64,000 nucleotides of DNA. Source: Lanius collurio. Taxonomy: Eukaryota > Chordata > Aves > Passeriformes > Laniidae. The DNA is taken from assembly GCA_020086605.1 (NCBI GenBank), contig JACBWW010000051.1, forward strand, positions 3,354,043 through 3,418,042, given 5' to 3'. The translations under genes and the position numbers were made by a program. Below the pieces are notes generated by a model. It did not search any database and was not told the origin of the DNA. It saw only the letters and a list, made by a program, of their open reading frames with translations. Every line of letters begins with the position of its first letter. Position 1 is the stretch's first letter. Shown one piece after another: positions 55,601 through 64,000 of this stretch.

Positions 55601-56800
55601 GTCTGTCAAGCAGCATGACCACTTGGACATGTGACCTGCAGAGCCTCCCCCTCCTCTTCCACCACCACACACCATCACTCTGCAAGCACATCTCGACTCA
55701 GGAGACTCCTCTGCTCTGCTCAGGGGCTGACACAGGTGTTTGAGCTGAGGCCTGAACTGCCCCTCAAGGAGATGGGGCCATGTTTGCTCCTGTTCTCCAC
55801 ATTGGAAAGCCTCCAGTTGCTGTTCATTACAGAGCCTGACAGTGTCTCTTCATCCCCATCTACCTGTGCTTTTCCACTGCAGTATCACCTGTGTCCTGTG
55901 ATGTGCTGCATCTGCTTCTGGGAGTGGGGAATTCTTGAGGGTGGGAAGGCACAGAGAGAAGTGTTGGGGCATTTCTTCTGTTTCCTGCTTCTTTTGCAAG
56001 AAACAGCAGAAATACAGAGGAGCAAATCTATGAAAATTCCAGCAGCTCTTTTTTTTAAAAAAAACTTTCCATCAACCTCAATGACAACCACTGACCAAAG
56101 CCCACACTTGTATTAGCTGTGCAGTAGTGCCTGCAGCAGCGCAGATCTCCCAGCTATGTCATTAAAATTTCTGGACTTCTCCTGGAGTGTCCCCACCTAT
56201 GCTACATCTTTGTTTTATGGGCAAACTGAAACCCACAATATCCAGCTGCAGAGGTTTTTCTCTTGCAGGAGAAATGCTTAAGATGTGACAATCTCCCCAT
56301 GCTTTTCAATTGTTTCTTTAAAGCCTGTTTGTCTGCAAGATTCTTCAGTATGAAAACATTTTGGATCTGTTGTCAAGCAACAGATGCTCACTTTACAAAC
56401 ACAAAAACAGCTTAGATGTGAGACTGAAATGCCCCAAGGAAAATTAGGATACAGATAACACAATGCAGATCATAGAGAGACTGCTCAAAAGCTCTTAAAT
56501 GTATATTCCATTATGAGGAAATAAGGAAGTCTGTTTCATGGAAAACAATGTCACACCAATGAAACCAAGGAAATAGTTTTGTAGGGCAAATGGAAGTGTC
56601 AAAAGCAGCAGTTTCTATAAAGTAGCCACTACAGTTCATTAATGCAAAGCAGAAACATATTAAATTTTATTATCTCATTTTAAATGAACTTTGTGCTACT
56701 ACCTGAATCCATCTTTGTTTGCCTCAGTGAGGTGGCAGGTCCCTCCATTCTGGCATGGATTTTGAATGCAGGAATTTATGGGCACACTGCAGTCTCGACC
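10411..56800 (-). CDS. SLIT3: SLIT3, C-terminal 577 residues (10 exons, 5'-partial)
   Basis: Secreted guidance ligand of the Slit family, which binds Roundabout receptors and heparan sulphate. Coding exons in transcript order are 56703-56800, 50527-50666, 38783-38876, 33754-33891, 29219-29459, 28431-28561, 16520-16674, 14058-14343, 11721-11929 and 10411-10652. Every junction is AG/GT and every phase agrees, giving 1734 bases ending in TAA. Domain order is EGF2-EGF6, laminin G-like, EGF7-EGF9, cystine knot, as in the family. Stretches such as [32 protein letters not shown] and SCATASKVP match remembered vertebrate SLIT3 and differ from SLIT1 and SLIT2 at the same places. The leucine-rich repeats that bind Robo lie beyond the right edge. 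If the human 36-exon structure is conserved, these are exons 27-36. No frameshift or premature stop is seen, so the gene looks intact here. Confidence 0.97.
10653..11720 (-). other. SLIT3: SLIT3 intron (between cystine knot and EGF8-9 exons)
   Basis: A 1068-bp GT-AG intron with a good pyrimidine tract before the terminal exon (CTCTGTTGTCCCAGCAG). Nothing else recognised. Confidence 0.85.
11721..11929 (-). CDS. SLIT3: SLIT3 exon, EGF-like repeats 8 and 9
   Basis: A 209-bp exon entering in phase 2 and leaving in phase 1. It encodes [20 protein letters not shown] to YCDKKN (EGF8) and [20 protein letters not shown] to GELCDR (EGF9). NNSS between the two repeats gives overlapping N-glycosylation sequons. 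All cysteines expected for both repeats are present. EGF8 and EGF9 diverge more from human SLIT3 than the laminin G exons do, as is usual for this region. Confidence 0.96.
11930..14057 (-). other. SLIT3: SLIT3 intron (between EGF8-9 and laminin G/EGF7 exons)
   Basis: A 2128-bp GT-AG intron with donor GTAAGC. No gene or mobile element recognised; there is a short T run at 13077-13086. Confidence 0.85.
14058..14343 (-). CDS. SLIT3: SLIT3 exon, end of laminin G-like domain, EGF7 and start of EGF8
   Basis: The largest coding exon seen, 286 bp, entering in phase 1 and leaving in phase 2. It starts [20 protein letters not shown], ends the laminin G domain with [18 protein letters not shown], then encodes EGF7 ([20 protein letters not shown] to PLCDQE) and the start of EGF8 (DPCLNH). 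The cysteine in [11 protein letters not shown] pairs with the one after the domain (LPGCKSC) in laminin G domains generally. The motif GIPTSTGLS is specific to SLIT3 among the three paralogues as I recall them. Confidence 0.97.
14344..16519 (-). other. SLIT3: SLIT3 intron (within laminin G-like domain)
   Basis: A 2176-bp GT-AG intron. Homopolymer A and T runs lie near 14562-14606; nothing else recognised. Confidence 0.85.
16520..16674 (-). CDS. SLIT3: SLIT3 exon, laminin G-like domain (part 3)
   Basis: A 155-bp exon entering in phase 2 and leaving in phase 1. It reads [20 protein letters not shown], then [20 protein letters not shown] and ends [17 protein letters not shown] is the conserved laminin G strand around the ligand face and NQT is a glycosylation sequon. 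The donor is GTACTG, weaker than those of the neighbouring exons, and the acceptor is TTTTCTTCTAG-like with AG at 16675-16676. Read-through past the donor stays open for many codons, which is unlikely to mean anything. Confidence 0.96.
17857..17857. other. Assembly gap marker (single N)
   Basis: One N separates AT-rich sequence ending GTGCAGTGATATC from a GC-rich tandem repeat that starts mid-unit. This looks like a gap of unknown true size or a forced join, not a simple ambiguous base. Confidence 0.8.
17858..18040 (+). repeat. 40-bp GC-rich minisatellite abutting the gap
   Basis: Units of 40 bp start at about 17897, 17937, 17977 and 18017, each beginning GGGCCGGGAA and ending TGCGGGCTAC, with a partial unit against the N. 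The units at 17937 and 17977 are identical. The array probably extends into the gap. Confidence 0.92.
18041..18570. repeat. GC-rich block with C-rich 12-bp degenerate repeat
   Basis: CpG-dense sequence. From about 18131 to 18440 it is a degenerate tandem array based on CCGGTCCCGCTC, C-rich on the plus strand and G-rich (GGGAGCGGGACC) on the minus strand. The remainder to about 18570 is CpG-rich but non-repetitive. Composition returns sharply to normal after about 18600. The long open frames here reflect GC content and repeats. Confidence 0.85.
20914..20952 (+). repeat. Short tandem repeat, 16-bp unit
   Basis: CTGCTGGGAGCAGAAG repeated about two and a half times. It is short and probably neutral. 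Confidence 0.85.
28431..28561 (-). CDS. SLIT3: SLIT3 exon, laminin G-like domain (part 2)
   Basis: A 131-bp exon entering in phase 0 and leaving in phase 2. It encodes [20 protein letters not shown], then [20 protein letters not shown] and [12 protein letters not shown] is the typical laminin G strand motif. The sequence is nearly identical to remembered human SLIT3 over its length, with conservative changes near the end. The acceptor TTTCACAG and donor GTAAGTG are both good. The next intron in transcript order is the largest complete one in the window (11.76 kb) and contains the assembly gap. Confidence 0.96.
28562..29218 (-). other. SLIT3: SLIT3 intron (EGF6/laminin G junction)
   Basis: A 657-bp GT-AG intron, the shortest complete intron in the window. 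Donor GTTTGT is non-ideal. Nothing else recognised. Confidence 0.85.
29219..29459 (-). CDS. SLIT3: SLIT3 exon, EGF-like repeat 6 and start of the laminin G-like domain
   Basis: A 241-bp exon entering in phase 2 and leaving in phase 0. It reads [20 protein letters not shown], then EGF6 ([19 protein letters not shown] onward to RCEK). It then opens the laminin G-like (ALPS) domain with [20 protein letters not shown], ending [20 protein letters not shown] is characteristic of SLIT3; SLIT2 differs in this linker. NIS is an N-glycosylation sequon. In SLIT2 proteolytic processing occurs around EGF5-EGF6, so the homologous region lies in this and the preceding exon; cleavage of SLIT3 here is only an inference. 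Confidence 0.97.
33044..33591 (-). mobile_element. Solo LTR of an endogenous retrovirus, probably class II (ERVK-like), sense to SLIT3
   Basis: On the minus strand it begins TGTTAG and ends TCTACA, the canonical TG...CA. A TATAAG box lies at 33295-33300 and an AATAAA at 33126-33131, followed by a T/G-containing stretch, giving a plausible U3-R-U5 layout of 548 bp. The layout resembles K-type LTRs known from songbird genomes. No clean target-site duplication is visible (flanks AAGC and GCTC read on the minus strand). No internal retroviral sequence flanks it, so it appears to be a solo LTR; the family assignment is from memory. Confidence 0.75.
33126..33131 (-). terminator. LTR poly(A) signal in sense with SLIT3
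   Basis: AATAAA inside the LTR, about 620 bases downstream of the SLIT3 splice donor at 33752-33753. It could act as an intronic polyadenylation signal. Confidence 0.5.
33754..33891 (-). CDS. SLIT3: SLIT3 exon, end of EGF4 and EGF-like repeat 5
   Basis: A 138-bp exon entering and leaving in phase 2. It encodes [13 protein letters not shown], ending EGF4, then EGF5 beginning [20 protein letters not shown] and continuing [23 protein letters not shown] fits the calcium-binding EGF hydroxylation consensus. The exon is more GC-rich than its flanks. If the donor is not used, translation runs 18 codons past it to a TGA at 33699-33701. A sense-oriented LTR carrying AATAAA begins about 160 bp past the donor (see the feature at 33044-33591). 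Confidence 0.96.
33892..38782 (-). other. SLIT3: SLIT3 intron (EGF4)
   Basis: A 4891-bp GT-AG intron with donor GTAAGAG and acceptor TTTCAG. No gene or mobile element recognised. Confidence 0.85.
38783..38876 (-). CDS. SLIT3: SLIT3 exon, end of EGF3 and EGF-like repeat 4 (part)
   Basis: A 94-bp exon entering in phase 1 and leaving in phase 2. It reads [20 protein letters not shown] and continues [11 protein letters not shown]. It supplies the sixth cysteine of EGF3 and the first three cysteines of EGF4. The acceptor is preceded by TTTGCCTCAG and the donor is [17 protein letters not shown] aligns with VIDHCVPELN remembered from human SLIT3. The split codon joins to the next exon as Arg; a different residue stands here in human, a modest divergence rather than a break. 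Confidence 0.95.
42371..42513. repeat. A-rich tract followed by a T tract
   Basis: A 40-base A-rich run with occasional C and G (42371-42410) and a run of about 15 T (42499-42513) lie some 90 bases apart. They could be remnants of two retroposed tails or simple slippage products; no retrogene is seen beside them. Confidence 0.7.
44395..44640. mobile_element. Probable avian ERVL-type LTR fragment
   Basis: Contains repeated CTCCAGCGTGGGTCC-like motifs (GACTCTTCAACGTGGGTCCT and CTCTGCTCCAGCGTGGGTCC), with GGGATACAGTCCATCATGGA before them and TTCTTCAGGAGCAGGCTCAT after. This pattern of tandem 'CTCCAGCGTGGGTCC' modules recurs in avian ERVL LTRs as I remember them. Ends and family are uncertain. 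Confidence 0.5.
50527..50666 (-). CDS. SLIT3: SLIT3 exon, end of EGF2 and EGF-like repeat 3
   Basis: A 140-bp exon entering in phase 2 and leaving in phase 1. It completes EGF2 ([14 protein letters not shown]) and encodes EGF3, beginning [17 protein letters not shown]. The DDC start and [12 protein letters not shown] match the calcium-binding EGF pattern with the Asp/Asn hydroxylation consensus. CENNSTC also fits the O-fucose consensus and holds overlapping N-glycosylation sequons; a further sequon is NYT. The donor GTAAGA is strong. The neighbouring introns are long, 6.0 kb upstream and 11.7 kb downstream in transcript order. Confidence 0.96.
50667..56702 (-). other. SLIT3: SLIT3 intron (EGF2)
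   Basis: A 6036-bp GT-AG intron. No mobile element or gene recognised; an A run stands at 50681-50691 close to the acceptor. Confidence 0.85.
56703..56800 (-). CDS. SLIT3: SLIT3 exon, EGF-like repeat 2 (first part)
   Basis: First SLIT3 exon visible in transcript order, 98 bp, entering in phase 0 and leaving in phase 2. It reads [20 protein letters not shown] and continues to NKDGF. It finishes the first EGF repeat (GRDC) and starts the second, with the spacing C-x4-C-x5-C. CQNGGTC fits the O-fucosylation consensus C-x4-S/T-C between the second and third cysteines. The acceptor AG is at 56801-56802 and the donor GT at 56701-56702. No further upstream exon was found up to 64000. Confidence 0.94.
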
Positions 56801-56944
56801 CTATTTGGGAAAATTCAAAAGAAACAACGTTAGTAAGACTCATGTCATCTGAATCAATGTCTCTTGTTCCTTCACTCTACTTGTGGCACCACTTACAAGA
56901 GGCCTGTGGTCTTCAGACCCATTACATCACCTAATGTTCTTTAT

Positions 56945-57208
56945 TGATCAGATTTATTGATCACTTCAGTGAGAACGTGGCAGGGCAACTGCTTTATCCA
57001 ATGGGACTGGTGGGTATCTCAGAACCATTTCTGTTTCAAGACTGCAACGAACTCTTTCATTGGAGTGTTTGAAGCAAACAGCTCGTTTCACTATTAGTCC
57101 AACACACTTTAATGTTAGTTACAATGAAAAGAACGACTCAGGACCACAGGTAAGCAGAAGGCCACACCCAGTGATCCCAAGCCCACATGGAGTCAGCACT
57201 CACCAACT
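56945..57208 (-). repeat. Direct 264-bp repeat, copy A (LTR-like)
   Basis: Aligns without gaps to 59482-59745 with about ten mismatches (about 96 percent identity, counted by eye). On the minus strand it starts AGTTGGTGAG and ends AATAAATCTGATCA. TG...CA ends, the poly(A)-like hexamer and identical copy length are LTR-like, but the hexamer lies unusually close to the end. Confidence 0.9.
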
Positions 57209-59481
57209 GCATTTACCAGGCACTCAGTTAAACACTGCAGCAGCACATGCTGCTCCTTACTGGCATCAGAATCCACGGGGGAGAGGCCTTTTGTGTGCTG
57301 GGAGCTGAGTTTGAATTTCTGCACAGAACACACCAAGATTTCATCACTGACTCAGTTCCCTTCTTCAAGATTGCCTTAGAACATACCTCAGTTCCAACTG
57401 AACCTCACCAGCTGGAGCAACCTCCACTGCTACTGACTTTTTACTAGCCCTTCAAGGCACAAACATATTTCTCTGATTATATTCTGCTGATTAGAACAAG
57501 CTATTTGTAAAACTGGCAAATACATTGAAGAGTTTTGTCTTGCTTTCCAGTTACTGACACAGTAGGGAGGAGTAAAGCCACCCAAAAGCCTCAATACTCG
57601 AAGGATCTGTGCAATTGCAAGAAGTTCAAGAGATTGCTCTGCTTTTCCTGCTAAAGATCCTGTTAGCAGTGGACCTCTGCCAGCTCATCTACTGTAAAGC
57701 TGGTAGATTACTGCAGTCAAGATGAGAAAAAACATCTTGGGAGATACAATAATTCAGTCCAGGTCGTTGTTTTTTTTTTTTTTGTCTTAAATTGTCTCTG
57801 GAGCGCTATCTTGAAATTGGTGCAGCTTCAATTTAAGTTTAATCAAGGCATGAAAAACCCAAATCAGCTTATGAGTATGAACTTTAGTACAGAGTTCATT
57901 TGGTCTGGTCTGTCCACTCCTGGTGCTTGGCTCTTCCTCACGTGTCATATGGTTCAGCCCCACAAACACCTCTGAAACCTCCAGTACTTTGCAGCAGGTA
58001 GGACACGCTGCCATCGTGGGAAGAACTGAGAACTCACAGTGAAGGAGTGAGGCACACTGATTATCACAGAATCCCTAGGCTGGCAAAGACCTACAGGACC
58101 AAGTCCAGCCTTTGACTGATCCCCAGCCTGACAACCAGACCAGAGCACCGAGTGCCACATGCAGCTGTCTCCTGAGCACCTCCAGAGATCACCACTCCAT
58201 CACTTCCCCAGGCAGCACACCCCAAAGCCTGACAACCCTTTCAGTGAAGAAGTTTTTCTTGATACTCCAACCTGAACCTTCCCTGGTGCAGCCTGAGGCT
58301 ATTTCTCCTTGTCCTGCTGCTGGCTGCCTGGGAGCAGATCCTGACCCCCACCTGGCTGCACCTTCCTGTCAGGGAATTGTAGACAGTGAGAAGGTCTCCC
58401 CCAAGCCTCCTTTTCTCCAGGCAGAGCCCCCCACATCCCTCAGGCACTCCTCTCATGTGACTGGACTCTTCCCCAGCTCTGTTCCCTCCTCTGGACATGC
58501 TCCTCAATGTCCTGCAGTGATGGTGGCCAGGACTGGACACAACACTTGTGGTGTGGCCCCACCAGTGCTGAGTACAGGGGGCATACACTGCCCTGATGCT
58601 GCTGGCCACCCTATTTCTGGTACAATCCAGGTGCCACTGGCCTTCTTGCCCACCTGGGCACATGGGCTCATGTTCAGTCTCTGCAGACCAGCACCTCCTG
58701 GTCCTTTCCTTCCCAGCAGCTTTCCAGCCCTTCTGCCCCCAGTCTGGAGCTGCAGGGGCTTGTTGTGATGGAGGCACAGGACCAGCACTTGACCTTATTG
58801 AGCCTCATACTGTTGGCCTCCAGCAATATATATATGTGGATATAATACTTTTTATTCTATAATTTCATCCAACACCACAGAGGAGCTTTGTTTACAAAGC
58901 TGTAATTCTTGAGGCTCAGTCTCCAGCATTCCTCAGAGTGAGGAGAAGCCACTTTGCATTTTAAAATTTCGGCAAATACACAGAGAGAGGGACAGACTTT
59001 TCCACAGCTGAATCAGAAGAGAAACATTTCCAAGGAAGAACAGAAAGCCCTGGCCAGCCCTGCCTTGCTGTGAGTTCATCCCCCAGCGCAGCAGTGCCGG
59101 CAGCACGCACGGCCCTCACCCAAGGCCTGGCACAGAGGCCTTTGCTTCAGCCATGCTCTGCCTGCCAAGCAGCCTGTCCTTCTCCATCTGAAATCCCGAG
59201 TCCCCAAATGTCTCAGGCAAGAACTGGGACAGTGCTGAGGGAAGCTCATGCAGGTTTTATTTTGGCACCATGTGGCCCGCAGCGCTTTGCGGACACGAGC
59301 CATGAACAGTGACACTGCTCCGCTCCCACCCCGCTCCAACGCTGCCCGTCCCTTGTCCATCTGTGCCCTGAATCCTGGCTGCTTGCCACGGTACCCTAGT
59401 GAAGCTGGCAGGGGTTGGTTTTTACACTGTTCCTGTGCCCCTAGAAAATTGGTTATTGTATAGATACTTCACTAACATCAG
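57209..59481. other. Interval between the two direct repeats
   Basis: 2273 bp holding a CR1 copy (58063-58815) and otherwise unrecognised sequence. No gag-, protease- or polymerase-like frame is seen. No obvious primer-binding site lies next to copy B and no polypurine tract next to copy A. Confidence 0.6.
58063..58815 (-). mobile_element. CR1 LINE 3' fragment, minus strand
   Basis: The plus strand reads as the reverse complement of CR1. It starts TCACAGAATCCCTAGGCTGG and contains 'CCTTTCAGTGAAGAAGTTTT', 'AAGCCTCCTTTTCTCCAGGC' and, near its right end, 'GCACTTGACCTTATTGAGCC'. About 750 bp, 5'-truncated. The 218-codon frame over it is a shadow of the degraded element. Confidence 0.93.
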
Positions 59482-59745
59482 TGATCAGATTTATGGATCA
59501 CTTCAGTGAGAACGTGGCAGGGCAACTGCTTTATCCAATGGGACTGGTGGGTATCTCAGTACCATTTCAGTTTCAAGACTGTAATGAACTCCTTCATTGG
59601 AGTGTTTGAAGGAAACAGCTCGTTTCACTATTAGTCTAACACACTTTAATGTTAGTTACAAGGAAAAGAACGACTCAGGACCACAGGTAAGCAGAAGGCC
59701 ACACCCAGTGAGCCCAAGCCCACATGGAGTCAGCACTCACCAACT
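59482..59745 (-). repeat. Direct 264-bp repeat, copy B (LTR-like)
   Basis: Partner of copy A. Its minus-strand hexamer is changed from AATAAA to CATAAA. Flanks on both sides differ from those of copy A immediately outside the aligned block, so both edges of the repeat unit are sharp. Confidence 0.9.
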
Positions 59746-62700
59746 TCTTAAAGAACTTACTTCTATTTCATACAAATTCTTCACCTCTGTATCACTAAAA
59801 TATGAAACTCTTGGCAGCCAAGCAGAGCAAGCAGCAAAGCATCTGTTTTTCTGAAGGGTTTTGTCACAGTTGAACACCATGTAAAACAGTGCCATCACTT
59901 CCACTATAATTACTCAGATTAATCTGAATGTTCTTGTAAAAATTTAATAAAGATAAATGTTAAAATGAGAGCAAGGCCCTTTCAGTCTCTTGCACCGGCA
60001 CGTGAACTTTTGCATGACAAATTCTGCTCTCCTTTCTGTACTGAACATGGCTGAATTATTGGCTTCTTGGGCCTCAGGCTGCATGGAAACCCATTAGAAT
60101 GAGCTGCTGAACCAGACAATTGCAACACTTATCTGCTATGTAGCTTTAAGAAAATTAGAGTCTCTCTGACTCAGTTTACTCACTGTAATAAATGGGCAAA
60201 CAACACTTAATCCTTCTCTGGGAATTATCTTATCTGAGCTGACTTTATCAACAGCACATTGCGACCCCACAAAACAAGTACAGATTCTCTAGCAAGGAAG
60301 ACTTTGAAAAACAAAGAACTCTGAGAGAAGCTGCAGAAAATGGTGATACTAATAAATCTACAGCAAAGCAAGGCCATTTTATTTCTGTATGAGACTGTCA
60401 CTACCCAGAAGAGCCTAAAGACATTCCAGAAACATCTTTCAAATGAATAATGCAATTCTCTAGTCTCAATTTACAGTAAGACTCCTTACTGGAAAAATGG
60501 AATTGCTGTCAAGCATCACTAAAATTAATTTATCTGTGAGTTGGGAAATACTCCTTGAGTTCCATTGCCTGGAAAGAACCATTGTTACAAAGGAGAATAT
60601 TGTCTATTTGCTTCAAGACTAAGAGCCTTTTAATGAGGTCTGAAGCAGAAATGGAGGTGCCGACTTTGTTTCAAGGACAGGCAAGAAGACAGGACTGTCT
60701 CAGGAATTCACAGAAGGAGGATGAAGGTCCCAGTGTGTGCAAGATTTTACTTCTAGAGCTTTTTTTGGATACAATAAATTTTTGCCTAGTCTGATAGGAA
60801 GGCATCAGATCCAAAACACTTTTATATATTTTTCTCTCATTTTCTGTAGGAGTGGAAAGGTTTAGGCATTGAAACAGGAAACTTCTGCAACTTATTAGAA
60901 GACATATATGTTCAGAGTCCAGCTGTCCTTTTAAAGCTGAAGTACCTCAGCTGGTCCAGCCTTTATCTGTGCTGCTCCAGCTCCATATTTCAATGAATGA
61001 GAACAGAACTATCCACCATACAGAGAAAGAGTCAGTTCTTTGTTTGAAATTACTCGTACTGGGCATTACTGTATCTACAAGCTGTTCCTCAGCACTGCTG
61101 TGCCAAATTCCAGCTTTTACAAGGATCCAATACTGGGAACATTATATCATGATCAATAAAACACCCAATAACAAGTAGCAAAAACTAATAAGAACCTCAG
61201 CAGGAAGAACAAGGGCTAATACAGTAAAAAACCCACTCATTTGCCTTGTCACTGTTTCAACCACTGCAGTAATATTTTCAATTAATTATCAAGAATTAGT
61301 ATTGTCTGTGTAGACTGAGAGTTTCATTCACACTCACAAGGCAGAGATTTGAACTCTGTCCATCCCAACATGATCATCCTCCCGTTTCTAACAGCAGTGG
61401 GCACAGATAAGGGCTGGCAGCAGGGAGCTCACACAGGCACAAGGTGGAAACCTCCTGGTGTATAAAACCATCACTGCTGACTGCAGGGGAAACACGACCC
61501 AGGCAGAGAGGGAGACACCTGCAGACAGGCAGGAGTCTATCCAACCTCAATGGTTTGTGAATAGGGAGACCTCTTTCCAGCTAATTACAGCCCTGCTCAA
61601 TGACTACAGTGTTTCACAGCATGCTGGAAAATGAGCTCTACAACTGAAATACCAAAGTTTATTCGACTTGTTAACAACATACAATGTGTTCATAATAAAT
61701 TTTATTTAGATGGTATATGTGGAGAACAGATGGTAGCATTCATGTGTTTAGTAAAAATACTAAATGAAGACAAATATAGTTGATAGAGACTTTAAATTAA
61801 GAACCAGGAAATTTTCATAAACAACTTAATTATCAAGGTCTAAATACAGCTAAAGCTTTTAGGGAAAACAGACAAAATTACCATCTACAAAGAGACTGTG
61901 TTGTACACTCTGTCCTTTACATTCCTAATAGTGGGAGCAATGCATCCACATCCAACTCTCAGTCTCACAAACATTAAAACACTTGTCTTATGGGTTTCCT
62001 GGTCAGAAGTTAATAAGAAACCATTACATTAAGGGAAAATGCTTAGTAAATCTTCCACTTCATGATAGGCTGGAAGGAAAATTCACAGACAGATAACTGC
62101 AAAGCACACTGTGTTCCATGAATATACCCAGGAATGTTATTCCAACCTACAAGTATCTGCCAGCTTTAACATTTCAACCTCCTAATCCTGGGAAATTAAG
62201 AATAAATGGGACACTTGCAGCCACTTTGCTGGGCTGTGGCTCTGCTCTCACAGAGCATGGCAAGTATTTTATCAGCTTTCTGAATTATTCTGATCTAGGT
62301 CAATACACACACTTGAGTTTTACTACACCTGAATGTGCCTGGGACCTGCCCTTAAATTCAGACCTGCAGGGTCCAACAGCAGAGGGAAGGGCTGAATGTG
62401 GTGTGCAACAGTGATTTCCTGATGCTTTGTATAAAAGAATGAGATGGGATGGGACAAGAGGAAAGGAGAGGAGGAAAATCCAGAAACAACAGAAGACACA
62501 GACACAGCACAGAAAGAGAATTCAGTTTGAACTTTTGAATGGAGCTTTTTTTCTTTGAGTTTTACTTCTTTCATGCTTACTAAAGTGAGAACTTTGATCA
62601 AAGGTTTTCCTGAAGCTGTGCCACGCAGCTATCCAATAAGGTATAAACTGATGCTAATTTTTACCTAATGGCATTTTTTACCAGTGACTTCTTTCACCAC

Positions 62701-64000
62701 TTGAAACCTTTATCCCTTTGCCAAAAATTGTCAGAATTGGAAGGTAAATTGAAATTTTCCAGGGCAGGAAGGGAATGAGATGTCTCCCAAACAAAGTTTT
62801 ATCACATAAACTTCAATTCTGCTAGAAAATTAGGTTGGGAAGAAAGAGTAAGGCATTCAGCAGTTTTCCCTGTAATAAATACATTTAGCAGCCATAAACA
62901 CAAAGAAGAAACAAGAATAATTTTGCATGACTGACCGAGGAAACACGATACCATGAATCCAGCCTCACAACCAACACACTAAGTTACAAGCTTGGTAGGA
63001 AAATTCTCTCAAGTTCTATTCAGGATTGGGTATTTCAGAGCCTTTTAAGGCAGGGAAACCCAGGTTTTGCTATAATGGGATCATAAAAAGAAGTTTTACA
63101 TGTACTGCAAGTCTTCCAGCAGCGATGAAAGCGAGCAGGGCATCTGGTGCTAACTGCAGCATGAGGGACTTCAGGACACCTCAGCAAGCCCTGCAAACAA
63201 AGCTTTGGGAAAGGAATGCCTTCAAGTAATTAGAGATGTTGTAAACTGAGTGAGGAGTGGAACTAACTTCAAAATAGAAAATTAATTTAAATTCTTTTAC
63301 AGGAAGGGCCAAACCATACAGCATTGGGAATGACTGTTCTTTTACCAGTGAGGCCATTTGAAACGGATTTCCTGATTGCCCTGATACTCAGATAAGTGCA
63401 GACACCCTGTGTTATCCACACAGCAATGTGAAGTTCTTCAGTAGATCCAGGTGATACTGTTTTCTTTGTTTATGCTCTTTCTGGCCACGAACATAATGGC
63501 TAAGCCTCAATCTGGAAAAGATGTATCTGAGGCTCATTGGCAAGGTCAAACAACTCCAAGAGCTGGCAGGGCATACATCAGATCCATCTGCTTAGGCATA
63601 TATACAAATTATTTGGCAAGGCAAGGATAATATCACAGCAATTTTGGATCAGACTCCTTTTAGATTGCCAGGTGGAAGCTGAAAAAATCTGATCATCTGT
63701 TGTTCACAAAAATCTTGTGACTCCACCTTCTGAACACAGACCTTGCTATAGACACCCACACCTCAGGGCTGAATCCCCACTCACAACTGGGGATGAATTA
63801 ACTCTTTCTCTTTGGTCACCTACCCCAGTGGGGTAATAAAAATGTGCCTTCTGAAGCCTGCTGTTTAGAAGCCAATTGATTTAACATGAGAAATTAATTT
63901 ATTTCACCCACCTCTAGTTTGGAATAAAAGTTTTTTAATATAAATCTGAATTTACCTGGCATAATCTGATTTATGTTTTCAGTTCAGTATTGCTGTTTAT

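Larger units (their letters stand above)
56801..64000 (-). other. SLIT3: SLIT3 intron, incomplete at the right edge
   Basis: At least 7.2 kb of intron upstream of the first visible exon. It carries the direct repeat pair and a CR1 copy (listed separately). From 59750 to 64000 I see nothing recognisable, and no exon encoding the first EGF repeat. Confidence 0.8.

Noticed and set aside
10411..56800. Assignment of the exons to SLIT1 or SLIT2
   Set aside because: The linker [13 protein letters not shown], the laminin G exons and SCATASKVP match SLIT3; the other paralogues differ at these places as I recall them.
57060..57308. Pair of similar small proteins (frames at 57060 and 59597, both starting MECLK)
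   Set aside because: They look like a duplicated gene but come from the 264-bp direct repeat. The frames diverge right at the repeat edge and the minus strand gives a better LTR-like reading.
58112..58768. 218-codon plus-strand open frame
   Set aside because: It lies antisense over a minus-strand CR1 fragment and matches the usual shadow frame of CR1 3' regions.
16675..64000. Intronic microRNA miR-218-2, known from SLIT3
   Set aside because: In other vertebrates it lies in an intron far upstream, among the leucine-rich-repeat exons. No match to its mature sequence or reverse complement was noticed here.
1..64000. CRISPR arrays, operons, prophage or other bacterial-type systems
   Set aside because: The window is vertebrate DNA with spliced exons and LINE/LTR elements. 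The tandem arrays have no spacer structure.

Overview
The window is vertebrate, almost certainly avian, genomic DNA. Three things point to a bird: CR1 LINE copies with avian-type 3' ends, a K-type endogenous retrovirus LTR of the kind common in songbirds, and compact intergenic spacing. Its one recognisable protein-coding gene is the 3' part of SLIT3, on the minus strand. Ten GT-AG exons between 56800 and 10411 join in frame, with every phase agreeing, into 577 residues plus a stop. They cover EGF-like repeats 2-6, the laminin G-like domain, EGF repeats 7-9 and the C-terminal cystine knot. SLIT1 and SLIT2 were considered and fit less well than SLIT3. Everything upstream (signal peptide, leucine-rich repeats, first EGF repeat) lies beyond the right edge.

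Layout from left to right: 1-130 is the edge of a CpG island with a CCAAT box and a GC box, possibly the promoter of the next gene (PANK3 is expected from vertebrate synteny). 362-1000 is a minus-strand CR1 fragment. 1001-4739 is intergenic, with a short CA repeat. 4740-5103 is a plus-strand CR1 3' end that runs directly into a 763-bp array of 5-bp units (5104-5866). 6004-7350 is featureless. About 7351-10410 is the probable SLIT3 3' untranslated region, with several candidate poly(A) signals. SLIT3 exons and introns fill the rest, and the last visible intron runs off the right edge.

The introns hold several notable elements. These are a GC-rich minisatellite block starting at an assembly gap (single N at 17857), a solo LTR in the same orientation as SLIT3 close after a splice donor (33044-33591), and a probable ERVL-type LTR fragment (44395-44640). 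There is also a pair of direct 264-bp repeats, about 96 percent identical, flanking 2.3 kb that contains another CR1 (56945-59745).

No CRISPR array, operon, tRNA or rRNA gene was seen, nor any sign of an undescribed multi-gene system. Most long open frames here are repeat artefacts. The observations most worth following are the CR1-seeded pentanucleotide array, the LTR-like repeat pair, the sense LTR with a possible early poly(A) site, and the gap-associated GC block.
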